From Jaenimonas drosophilae (taxonomy: Eukaryota; Euglenozoa; Kinetoplastea; Trypanosomatida; Trypanosomatidae), in the NCBI GenBank assembly GCA_030849065.1, contig JASAON010001616.1, forward strand, positions 37,382 through 101,381: DNA of 64,000 nt, read 5' to 3'. The notes below the pieces were generated by a model. The model had not been told where the DNA came from. It made no database searches and was given only the letters and a program-made list of their open reading frames with translations. Both the position numbers and the translations under genes were made by a program. Shown in pieces: positions 56,066 through 64,000 of the stretch (position 1 is its first letter; every line of letters begins with the position of its first letter).

Positions 56066-58279
56066 TTATGACCCATCATTGGCCCGCTCCACATAATTGA
56101 TGGGAAATAGGCCAGTGCGTTGGTTGCAAATGCCCTTGAACCACCCCTCCTCCGTTGCTCGCGAGACACAGACAATGCTGTCGCCCTCCTCAAAGTTCAG
56201 CTCATCCGGCGCACGGGCCTTGTAGCTGTACAACGCCTTGAAGGTGGTACCCTCCATGCGAGGTGGCTTACTGGACTCCACCGCTGCCGCAGTCTTGGGC
56301 GATCCCGTCGCCTTCGAGGCTGCCCCTGCCGTTGACCGCTCGACCCGTCCGCCCTTCGTTGCCGAGGCCACAAGCTGCGCTTCAGGGGATGAACCAATAA
56401 CGGCAGCACCCTCTCCGGGAAGTTGCTTCTCTAAGACCTCCTGCACCTTCTTGGCGAAGATGGTTTGATGTGCCTGCTGCTTTCGAGCGGTCTGCTTTCG
56501 AGCCGCACTGCGACGCGTTCCTACAATATCTCCATTGGCATCAAAGGTTGTTCCATCACGTGCCATGGATGCACGAAGACGAACAAGGTCCTCCTGCTCC
56601 TCCCGTCGAATACGCTCCAGTTGGGCTATTGCTGGGTCAACCATTTCACGATAGTCCAGCACAGTGCTCCAGCGATTGAGGTTCATCTTCTCCACAATCT
56701 CACTTGGGTGGACGTACTCCACGCCAGCGAACTCTAGTGAACGAAGCGTCTCCTCAATGGCCTTCTCCGCACGCTCAATGCGGTGCCGTAGATCCAACAC
56801 CTCCTGTGCAGCCTCACGACGGTGTTGTGACTTGGTCTCGTTGGCCACGGCAAACTGCTTCGCATTCGGATTGAGCGTGTCGATCATGAACTCCTTCTGG
56901 AGATTGTTGCTATGCATCTCCTCCTCAATTTGCTGCAGACGGCGCTCCTTACGGTAGAGGTAGCGTCCTGCCGCGATGTAGTAGTCCGAGAAACGCTTGA
57001 AGTGATGCTTCTGCACCAAACGCAACATGTCGCTAAGGCCACATTGCTGCTTGTCGTACTTGGCGGTGATGCTGTCGCAGCCATCCAAGACAAAGTTGTT
57101 GAGGGCCTGAGCTAAGTCCTTTGCTGCGAGTGCATTATCAATGGTGTCTTGCAGCTTCTGTGTGTGGTCTGATGCAGCCTGCAGGAAGGCCTCGTGGCCG
57201 CTACGCCTGCCGGCTTCCCGTTCCTCCATCTCAAGGCGTCGCTCCACCTCACGACGACGCTCACGTGCAAGACCAGAAAGCTCCTCCACGCATATCTGGA
57301 GTTCCTGAAAGACAGCATAGATGCGGTTCCAAACACTTTGCTGCTTTTCCTTGTTCTGTCGAAGAAAGACGTCAGACTCATCGCGATCCGCCTCGTAGCG
57401 TTTGCGTTGATACATGTCATCGTTGTTGTAGTTCTCCACCTGATCACGAATCTTGTGCAGGTCCTCCTCACACGCATCCACCTGGCGGTACTTTGACTCA
57501 ATAACTGTGGTGATGTCCTTGTCTGCCATTCGGAAGATGGCCCAACGTCGCCTACGATCACTGTTGCGAGACTCGGAGTAGTAGTTGGAGACGATGGGGT
57601 ACTGGTCGGTGATGAGCCGAAGAATGTGTTCGTAGATTTCTAACTGGCGCTTACTGATATCCTCCGCAAGACCCATCTCGCCGTTGGCGATACTGGCTTC
57701 GAGTAGCTGCTCACACTGATCAATATCAGGAGAAAGGTCCTCAATGCTGTTTTGAAAGGTCGTCAGGTCTCCAAAGACCCCGCGGGTATTGCCATCATCC
57801 TTCAGTTTAGTTTGTAGGGCGTTGGTGATGCACACTAAGTCGCGTGGTTCAAGGATCACATTCTGAAGTTCTTCTTCGCACTGCTCAATGAAGCGGCGCT
57901 GCTTCGGGGTGAGGAAAGAGTGTGACTTGGTTTGCTGAAGGCAGTTGATCAAGTTGATCAAATCTGGAAGTTGTGCATGAGCCTCATCGCACTCGGTGTG
58001 CTTGTGCACTAAGCGCTTCTCAGCCATGTACAAGTTGCAGTGATCAATGATGGTTTTGCTGCACCAAAAGTTGCCGCCCTGTACGGCCACATTCTGCTGG
58101 AGTTCTGCCAGCTGTTGCTCGCAGTGTTCATATTGGTAGTCAAGCTGCGAGATGCTCGTGTTGAGCCAATTCTGAAAAGCTTCAAGGAAGGTGGTATCGG
58201 CGGCGATGCTCTCCAGCTTCTTCTCCTCCTCCATGTACAGCTGCTTGTTGCGCTGAAAGAGGGAAGCGGTGGCGGCCAT
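56066..58279 (-). CDS. Paraflagellar rod family protein with C-terminal SH3 domain (PFR5-like)
   Basis: This 737-residue protein is almost wholly helical. It has the charged, Tyr/Asn-containing coiled-coil style of the major paraflagellar rod proteins, for example R-R-R-R-W-A-I-F-R-M, V-E-N-Y-N-N-D-D-M-Y and Y-Y-I-A-A-G-R-Y-L. A Lys/Ala/Ser-rich linker occupies about 570-670. The last 60 residues form an SH3 domain: A-L-Y-S-Y-K-A, then E-L-N-F-E-E-G-D, then G-W-F-K-G and G-L-F-P-I-N-Y-V. The PFR is a lattice beside the axoneme of kinetoplastid flagella. The SH3 domain probably binds a Pro-rich partner there. From memory, PFR5 of T. brucei has the same layout and lies near TRYS; this needs checking. 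The ATG at 58279 is supported by a pyrimidine tract at 58366-58380. Confidence 0.88.
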   Translation of the reverse strand: MAATASLFQRNKQLYMEEEKKLESIAADTTFLEAFQNWLNTSISQLDYQYEHCEQQLAELQQNVAVQGGNFWCSKTIIDHCNLYMAEKRLVHKHTECDEAHAQLPDLINLINCLQQTKSHSFLTPKQRRFIEQCEEELQNVILEPRDLVCITNALQTKLKDDGNTRGVFGDLTTFQNSIEDLSPDIDQCEQLLEASIANGEMGLAEDISKRQLEIYEHILRLITDQYPIVSNYYSESRNSDRRRRWAIFRMADKDITTVIESKYRQVDACEEDLHKIRDQVENYNNDDMYQRKRYEADRDESDVFLRQNKEKQQSVWNRIYAVFQELQICVEELSGLARERRREVERRLEMEEREAGRRSGHEAFLQAASDHTQKLQDTIDNALAAKDLAQALNNFVLDGCDSITAKYDKQQCGLSDMLRLVQKHHFKRFSDYYIAAGRYLYRKERRLQQIEEEMHSNNLQKEFMIDTLNPNAKQFAVANETKSQHRREAAQEVLDLRHRIERAEKAIEETLRSLEFAGVEYVHPSEIVEKMNLNRWSTVLDYREMVDPAIAQLERIRREEQEDLVRLRASMARDGTTFDANGDIVGTRRSAARKQTARKQQAHQTIFAKKVQEVLEKQLPGEGAAVIGSSPEAQLVASATKGGRVERSTAGAASKATGSPKTAAAVESSKPPRMEGTTFKALYSYKARAPDELNFEEGDSIVCVSRATEEGWFKGICNQRTGLFPINYVERANDGS

Positions 58280-58342
58280 TGTTTCAACAAGACCCCAAGA
58301 AATACTACCAGAGTACTCTCTGTGCGACTAAACAAAAGATAG

Positions 58343-58380
58343 CTTGTGGGGATTAGCAAACAAAAAAAAAGGTGCAGGAA
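58343..58380 (-). other. Candidate trans-splice acceptor for the PFR/SH3 gene
   Basis: The minus strand has a T-run with C at about 58360-58373 followed by an AG at 58344-58343 and a second at 58329-58328. Either gives a 5' UTR of 50-65 nt. Confidence 0.45.
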
Positions 58381-58567
58381 AAGTAGCAGTACTGTTATGA
58401 TGAACGCTTCTAATGGGCTAGGCATGCGGTTATACGTAATAGCAAGAGTGCATTACAGAGGGGAGGGGGTCCTTTCCTTCATTGGGAAGAATATAAATCG
58501 AAATGGTAGTCTATGAGAGTGATGCGATGCATCACGTGGCAACTATCAATCTAGATTGTATGTGCGG

Positions 58568-60505
58568 TCATCTCCGAGCGCGATCCACTGTCGAGATTGT
58601 GGACGAGGTTGTGGTGGAGGAGAAGCTCAGCTCCCCAATGATGGACGACGTCCGCAGTGACGTTGAGGCGGAGCGAAGTCTCGAGTTGGAGCGTGCGGCT
58701 GTTACACGATACGGAGCAGCTCTCGGGTGTGCGTCGAGCAGGGAGAAGCTGCCCTCGCTCCCATTGAGCAAGTCACCGGCAGAAATAGGGGCGCGTACGG
58801 GTAAATCATGGTGTTGGGAGTCACCGACATCGGGGATAAAGATATAGGAGGGGCCCGAAGAAGCAGCAGAGGTGTCAAGATCGCCGCGACGCCGCATCGT
58901 CACATCAGTCGTGGATGTTGCGGATCCACTCGCCTCATCCTTAACTCCCACTACAGAAGGTTGCAGATGTGCTCGATCCTCTGTGTGCGTCAGCAGTGGC
59001 TGAGGATCCTCGACTGGAATCTCCACTACTGCGTGGGCAGGCGGAGAAGCTTCATGATCAACCTTCGTAAAGCTTCGATCGGCTGGAAGTACCACCTCCT
59101 CCGCAGCCTTGAGTGAGGCAGGATGACTGGACCTACTTCCGGAGGATTCTTGGGTGTGGGGGGACGATCCCGACGTGAAGGTTGAAATCATGAACGTGGA
59201 GTAGTCATGTGGCTGGGGAGGTAGCTGCACAGATGGAGACGAGCGGGATGTCGCAGCTTTGCTTCCTGAGTTGGAGGTACTTCCCGTGTGCCTCCCGCTA
59301 CTGGCACTCCCACTAGGTTGTGCGCGGAAGGACGGCGGTGGCATCAACAGGCTTGGATGGGGGTCGGCTCCATCGGCAGCGATCGGCGATACCAAATCAG
59401 CAACAAAGTTTACTTTTGCACCAACGTTAGCCGCCGGAGAGTCCTCCGCCACACAGTCGGGGACGTTGGTCGCCTCATTCACTGGAGCGGGGGACGGAGA
59501 TGGGGAGTAGTTAGAGGGCACAGCATATTGTGATGCTGAAGATGTACTTTCAGAGGATGAGTGATTGTCGCCTTCACTCTTTCTGGATGATGGCTGACGC
59601 TTTGCTGAGGAAACACCAGTCTTGGAAGGTACACTTGCCATTTCTACGCGATCTAACGGAATACGCAAATAGAAATCGCAGGAACTACTCTGCGCGCTGA
59701 TAAGCTCCTCGCGCTTGGTGATGGGTGACACATTTACAGCAGCAGCTCCTTCTCTCTGGTAGTGCTTTTCAGCCATCAACGTAGCAGGTTCAGCTGTGCT
59801 GCGTACCTCGCTCTCCTGTTTTTCACTCAGAACTTGCAGTAGATCTTTTGTACGTTTCTTGTTGGTTGTCTGTGGGGACTTTTCTTCTGTAGGCTCCTTG
59901 CTCCTACCCTGCACCGTACGATGAAGTTCAGACAGCTCTTTTGAGGTATGCTTTGCATCATCGTCACGGTGACTTCGAACAGTCAGCTTGCGAATAACAT
60001 GCTCGAGCTCCTTTACTTCTGCGAGAAGTCGCTGGGCAGTGCACTGACTGTCCGTCCGCGCATCCTGAGAGCGGCGCAGCTCTTTTCGTAGAAACTCACT
60101 CTCACGGACGCTTTCATAGAGAAGCATGCGATACACCTGTATCGGGTGCTGACTGCGCTCTTCCACTTCAGCGAAGATTCGATCGAGGTCTCTCTTCCAG
60201 GATGGCGTCGATACCTCCTTGCGGGTAGGAGGGGCCTTGACTGGGGATGCAGTGCCATGGGGCTGATTTGTGGCCTCTCGCAATACGTTAGAAGGAGGAG
60301 ATTGAGTTTTGTTGGTACGAGTGTCAACGGTGGCCATGGCCCCACGTTGGCTTATATGTTGTTGGCTAATATCACTCGCAGACTTCCTGAGGGGATGAGT
60401 GGAGCAGCATCGCTGCTGAGTAGACGGTTCCTTCGCTGGTTGGCCGTGACAATGAGACAGCTGGTGTTGCAGGAGGCACTTCACAAAGGCAGCCTCATCC
60501 TCCAT
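58568..60505 (-). CDS. Hypothetical Ser/Thr-rich protein with short coiled coil
   Basis: I do not recognise this protein. The open frame runs to 60844 but opens there at a GTG. In-frame ATGs lie at 60685, 60505 and 60337. I prefer 60505 (M-E-D-E-A-A-F) because the residues upstream of it (H-H-H-Y-H-Y-Y and several Cys) look like translated UTR, but 60337 is also possible. From 60505 the product is 645 residues. Residues about 90-190 contain a conserved-looking helical and coiled-coil part (W-K-R-D-L-D-R-I-F-A-E-V and L-L-A-E-V-K-E-L-E-H-V-I-R-K-L). The rest is Ser/Pro/Thr-rich and probably disordered. The C-terminus is Ser/Thr-rich (S-S-T-T-T-S-S-T-I-S). No enzymatic motif was seen. Confidence 0.72.
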   Translation of the reverse strand: MEDEAAFVKCLLQHQLSHCHGQPAKEPSTQQRCCSTHPLRKSASDISQQHISQRGAMATVDTRTNKTQSPPSNVLREATNQPHGTASPVKAPPTRKEVSTPSWKRDLDRIFAEVEERSQHPIQVYRMLLYESVRESEFLRKELRRSQDARTDSQCTAQRLLAEVKELEHVIRKLTVRSHRDDDAKHTSKELSELHRTVQGRSKEPTEEKSPQTTNKKRTKDLLQVLSEKQESEVRSTAEPATLMAEKHYQREGAAAVNVSPITKREELISAQSSSCDFYLRIPLDRVEMASVPSKTGVSSAKRQPSSRKSEGDNHSSSESTSSASQYAVPSNYSPSPSPAPVNEATNVPDCVAEDSPAANVGAKVNFVADLVSPIAADGADPHPSLLMPPPSFRAQPSGSASSGRHTGSTSNSGSKAATSRSSPSVQLPPQPHDYSTFMISTFTSGSSPHTQESSGSRSSHPASLKAAEEVVLPADRSFTKVDHEASPPAHAVVEIPVEDPQPLLTHTEDRAHLQPSVVGVKDEASGSATSTTDVTMRRRGDLDTSAASSGPSYIFIPDVGDSQHHDLPVRAPISAGDLLNGSEGSFSLLDAHPRAAPYRVTAARSNSRLRSASTSLRTSSIIGELSFSSTTTSSTISTVDRARR

Positions 60506-61343
60506 GGTACCATCTTCTTCACGGCCGGAGCGACAGCAATTAAGGTAATAGTGGTAGTGATGGTGGAGAACAGCAGGGTATTGCTGGGACTGTCTGCATG
60601 TGGCGACAGGTTTGGCATTAGCAGCACGACAACGAGGCTGCGTACCGCAATTGTGTGGAAGACTCTCCCTCTGAGTAAGAATCATGGTAGAAATCCGTGT
60701 GAGTAACTCAACTGTATTCTTTCTCAGTTCCTGTAGCAGCAGTAGTAGTGGAACTGGTGGTGGTAAGTCGAATCTATAAGGTGTGTCTATAAACAAATAA
60801 AAGAGTACGGTGTGGTATCTACTATGGTATTGGGGATCCCTCACACTCGCATCAATATTGTCTACCTCTCACCTTACAGAATCAGAAGGAGGAAAAGGTT
60901 GAGATACAGTCAGCAATGATGTGCTTCAGTGAACAGCAGAAGGAGAGACCTCCAGACAGCCCAAACCAGCTACGGAAGACATTCAGCAATGTTTGTGGGA
61001 GAGAGAGGCGATGTCTGGCGGTGGCTGCAGCTGCAGTGCGCTGTTCCCTGTCATCAGCCTACGCAATCAAAAATAGGAGTTGTGGAAGGAGGTTATAAAT
61101 AGAAAAGCGTTCATACAAACTATGCAGGGAATAGACCATCACCCCTGCGCGGCAGTTCGCGACACCACAGGAAAAAGATGGGTGCTGGATGAAGCTGAAA
61201 ACATCCGCAGGCGCACGTGTACAGTGACACCACAGTCAGTGATAGGGCGGTATACACACGAGGGAACCGATGAAGGGCTTAGCCTGAGTTGGAATTCCAT
61301 TGGGAACGCTGGGAAGTCGTCACCACCAGCGTAATGGAAAAAA
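60506..61343. other. Intergenic spacer
   Basis: This 838-nt spacer lies between trypanothione synthetase and the next gene. It includes the possible N-terminal extension of that gene (60506-60685). Nothing else was recognised. Confidence 0.5.
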
Positions 61344-63338
61344 TTATTCGTCATCTGCCATCTTGTTCACATCATCGTGGGTGACCGGCTTGGGAATGGA
61401 TTCCATACTGATGCGCACCGCAGCGAAGGGACTCTCCAGGCCTGTGATCGGCGTCTTGTCCTCACGCACTCCAGTGCCGCTGTAGGCATCCCCAAGCATC
61501 CAGCCACCAAGAATCGGGTAGTAACCTCCCTGGCACGCAATGGGAAAGAGCTCCTGGTAGATCATGTCCCGCTCGCCAAAGTTACCTTCGGACTCCGCCG
61601 TGACGGTTCCGTCATTGCGGGTGAGGGTGACATTGCGGCCAACACGTCCGACAATTGGCTTCTTGGCGTAGCCCAATTTGCGTAGCTCATCCGTCAGCTC
61701 GTACTCAGCCTTCAAGATAGCTGGGTGCTCTGGATGATTGCGGTAGATGATCGGAAGGATGGCCTTGTTGCTCGGGATCAGCTTCCACATTGGCTCAAAG
61801 ACGAGGATGTCTTCGTTGGTTCCAAGGAGGAGATCACACAAGCGCACCTTATCGCTGGGCGTGGGCTTCCAGTTCTCTCCACGCTCCTCCTTTGCTGCGT
61901 AGAAGTCGCTGATGGCAGACTCCCACATCCATGTCTTCCAAATGGCCGTCACCGCCACACCATCGCGGTCCACAATGCGACCCTTGGCATCAAATCTGAA
62001 CTCATCAAACATAACGCAGAGCTTTCCTTCGAGCCCAACCGCCTCAGCCGCTTCCATGCAGAAGAGTGCCGTGTACTGCTCCTCCCGGTCGTTATCAACA
62101 CAAAAGTGCACACGTCCCTTCGCGCCGCAGTTGCGCCACGCCATCTTGAGGTTTCGCTCCACCGCAAATCCGGCACCGCGGGTATTCTTTGAGGCGTCAA
62201 GATCCTTCTCAACCGCAAAGGACTCCCCTTCCTCATTACCGTCGATGCCAACAGACACGGCCCACTTTTGCTGAATGCGCCCACATTCCAACAAGGTTGA
62301 GGCGCTGTCAGCGTTGTACTCAAAGCACTTAAAGCGGCCATTGGTGGCGTCATAGGCGAAGTCAAAACGGCCAGAGATGAAAGTGCGCTGATGCTCCCAC
62401 GACCTTCGCAGACGAGGCCAGAACTCCTTGGGAATACCGAAGATGGAGAGCTTCTCATCGTCAGCGATCACCTGGGCAGTTGCTTCGAGGAAGATATTAT
62501 GCAGCTGCACACCATAAGCCACGCATTGAAGGTGCATCTCCATGTTGACTTCGTAGTAGCTGGCCTGCTCCTCCTCCAGGCGGCTTCGGCTTACATCCAT
62601 GCCGAACTCCTCCACGAATAGCTTCTCCGCGCGGTTGCTGACATCTAACCAGTCGGGCTTCGAGTGTTTGGGGGTGAAGGTGATGCGCTTCATAGACACG
62701 GAGGGTTTATGGAAGTGGAGTGACGGGTGAATGACCACCGACTTCTTAGATTCTGAACGATTGGAGACATTGGGGAATGTCACCCAGCCAAGAGGGATCT
62801 CAACATCATCGGGGTCCAAATCATCCACCACAGTCCACGTCCCAGCGCTGGCATCATGCTGCACCTTCAGCTTGTAGGAGTATGGGCCGGTCCACTTGTG
62901 GAACCGGTAGTTCTGATCCGCAACGCACACGTAGTCTTCACCAACCTCTGTAATAACTCCAACATGGCCAACAATATTTGACGGAGAGGAGGGGTAGATG
63001 ATCAAGGAGTCTGCTGTCGGACGGGCACTCGTGCCGTTGCGCACAGCAAGGACAGGAACCTCAGCAGCTGTTTCAGCCTGGAGGACTGACTGAAGCTGAA
63101 AGATGTGACAAGCCCAGTTGACGTCAGGAAGCACCAAAGCCTTGCGCTCAAACAGCCACCGGCGTGCGAACTCAACGCATTGGTACTTGTACCCGCAGAA
63201 CAGATTACCTTCGAAGCTACGCTCACCAGAGAAGAAGTGGTCGTGCTTGTTGCTGTAGGCCGGAATGTTTCCAGGGGCATGGCCCTGTACCTGCCCAAAA
63301 GGAACGTTGCCTGGGCGATCAAATGACAAAGTGGGCAT
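61344..63338 (-). CDS. TRYS: Trypanothione synthetase (CHAP amidase plus ATP-grasp synthetase)
   Basis: The protein has 664 residues. It joins glutathione to spermidine through glutathionylspermidine to make trypanothione, the main low-molecular thiol of trypanosomatids. The N-terminal CHAP amidase domain (about 20-200) can hydrolyse the products. It has Y-Q-C-V-E-F with Cys54, V-G-H-V-G with His125, and Asp141 in A-D-Q-N-Y. These sit five residues earlier than the Cys59/His130/Asp146 that I recall for Leishmania major TryS. The C-terminal synthetase domain has [12 protein letters not shown] and [10 protein letters not shown]. The length is close to TryS (about 650) and shorter than typical GspS (about 710). 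GspS is a less likely alternative. The ATG at 63338 is supported by an acceptor at 63386. Confidence 0.93.
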   Translation of the reverse strand: MPTLSFDRPGNVPFGQVQGHAPGNIPAYSNKHDHFFSGERSFEGNLFCGYKYQCVEFARRWLFERKALVLPDVNWACHIFQLQSVLQAETAAEVPVLAVRNGTSARPTADSLIIYPSSPSNIVGHVGVITEVGEDYVCVADQNYRFHKWTGPYSYKLKVQHDASAGTWTVVDDLDPDDVEIPLGWVTFPNVSNRSESKKSVVIHPSLHFHKPSVSMKRITFTPKHSKPDWLDVSNRAEKLFVEEFGMDVSRSRLEEEQASYYEVNMEMHLQCVAYGVQLHNIFLEATAQVIADDEKLSIFGIPKEFWPRLRRSWEHQRTFISGRFDFAYDATNGRFKCFEYNADSASTLLECGRIQQKWAVSVGIDGNEEGESFAVEKDLDASKNTRGAGFAVERNLKMAWRNCGAKGRVHFCVDNDREEQYTALFCMEAAEAVGLEGKLCVMFDEFRFDAKGRIVDRDGVAVTAIWKTWMWESAISDFYAAKEERGENWKPTPSDKVRLCDLLLGTNEDILVFEPMWKLIPSNKAILPIIYRNHPEHPAILKAEYELTDELRKLGYAKKPIVGRVGRNVTLTRNDGTVTAESEGNFGERDMIYQELFPIACQGGYYPILGGWMLGDAYSGTGVREDKTPITGLESPFAAVRISMESIPKPVTHDDVNKMADDE

Positions 63339-64000
63339 CGGGAAGATGTGCCTTGCGATACGCGGTCTACGGGGTTGTGGCTATCTGCAGAAAGACGGTT
63401 CAGCTGTAAGCTTGTGCGTTCAGCGAGCAATGAGATATACTAGTGAATATTACCGTAAACAATTAGATAAACGAAAGCGTTAGAAGAATGAAATACATAC
63501 CCACACAGCAAAACCCATATTGCGTCTGCAAAAAAAGCCCACAATATTAGCAACAATGAGCCCATTCACTTGCGCAAAGAAAGCATCACGATCAAATTCA
63601 TTAGATGGTCATAGGACGCACGACACATAGATCATTCCAAGGCTCAATAGTGAGGATCGAAAACAAATCCGCGCGTGGTCCCTCATTTGTCGATGAAGAA
63701 GTCATAAACAAACGCAAACCTGTGGAAATAGAGGCATCAACAATCACTTGTGTGCTCATGCGAAAACACATGTCAGCTACAGAAGTGATGACGACAGGAA
63801 GTCACAATCCACAGTAGAAACTCGAACTAGTTGAGGGCGGTATGGTGTGATATCGATTACAACAGAACAGCAAAACCTCTTACAAAAGCAATACCAATTG
63901 ACTCAAAAAACAAAAGAGGATGTCGATGAGAGTAACTTCATATCAGCAATACCAACAAAATGACTGCCAAACGGCACTTCTACTCACTCTGCGCCACAGA
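63339..64000. other. Spacer at right edge
   Basis: These 662 nt up to the window edge hold the 5' region of trypanothione synthetase and presumably the 3' UTR of the next gene upstream. The open frames are short and unconvincing. Confidence 0.5.
63385..63402 (-). other. Candidate trans-splice acceptor for trypanothione synthetase
   Basis: The minus strand reads a short pyrimidine stretch (gtctttctgc) ending in CAG with AG at 63386-63385. The predicted 5' UTR is about 46 nt. The tract is short, so an upstream site is possible. Confidence 0.4.

Noticed and set aside
61344..63338. Glutathionylspermidine synthetase as the identity of this gene
   Set aside because: The length (664) and the N-terminal region fit trypanothione synthetase better. 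GspS is normally longer. It cannot be excluded fully without a tree.

Overview
The window reads as nuclear DNA of a trypanosomatid (Kinetoplastea). The evidence is gene content: trypanothione synthetase, a paraflagellar-rod (PFR) family protein, an ATP-dependent PEP carboxykinase ending in a peroxisome/glycosome-type A-K-L signal, and a beta-oxidation enzyme with an N-terminal PTS2. The layout agrees. Every convincing gene lies on the minus strand with no intron seen. Genes are separated by 0.2-3 kb spacers rich in pyrimidine tracts on the coding strand, as expected of one polycistronic unit processed by trans-splicing. I cannot fix the genus. From memory, the order MPP-alpha / enoyl-CoA hydratase-HAD / PEPCK / PFR-SH3 / TRYS resembles part of Trypanosoma brucei chromosome 2; this needs a search.

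Transcription runs right to left. Right part (64000-50289): trypanothione synthetase, an unrecognised Ser-rich protein, a PFR-family protein with a C-terminal SH3 domain, a likely acylated dual-specificity phosphatase with a gelsolin-like C-terminus, and a YchF/OLA1 P-loop ATPase. Middle (49994-37563): one very large coiled-coil repeat protein broken by a two-N assembly gap at 47202-47203, then two tandem PEPCK genes with identical coding sequence and unrelated flanks. Centre (35794-25045): a CLK/LAMMER kinase, an unrecognised protein and a CK1 kinase. This stretch and its borders hold unusually long spacers (about 1.3, 1.8, 2.9 and 3.1 kb) without recognisable genes. Left part (21976-1): an OB-fold-like protein, an unrecognised 797-residue protein, a PTS2-bearing hydratase/HAD fusion, MPP-alpha, SRP receptor beta, an IC138-type dynein intermediate chain, a LIM-domain protein, the NEDD8 E1 regulatory subunit, a degenerate RluA-type pseudouridine synthase with four zinc knuckles, and the N-terminal part of another long coiled-coil protein.

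Neighbours in such units are normally not functionally linked. Themes recur anyway: glycosomal metabolism (PEPCK x2, hydratase/HAD), flagellum (IC138, PFR-SH3), and mitochondrial or secretory biogenesis (MPP-alpha, SRP receptor beta). No RNA gene, transposon, CRISPR array or strand switch could be supported. Start codons were set to the first plausible ATG, because several open frames begin only at TTG or GTG.

The observations most worth following are: (1) a globular module embedded repeatedly in the giant coiled-coil protein within 885-bp near-identical repeats; (2) replacement of the catalytic Asp in the RluA-like protein; (3) loss of the catalytic His in the HAD half of the beta-oxidation fusion; (4) the sharply bounded identity of the PEPCK copies.
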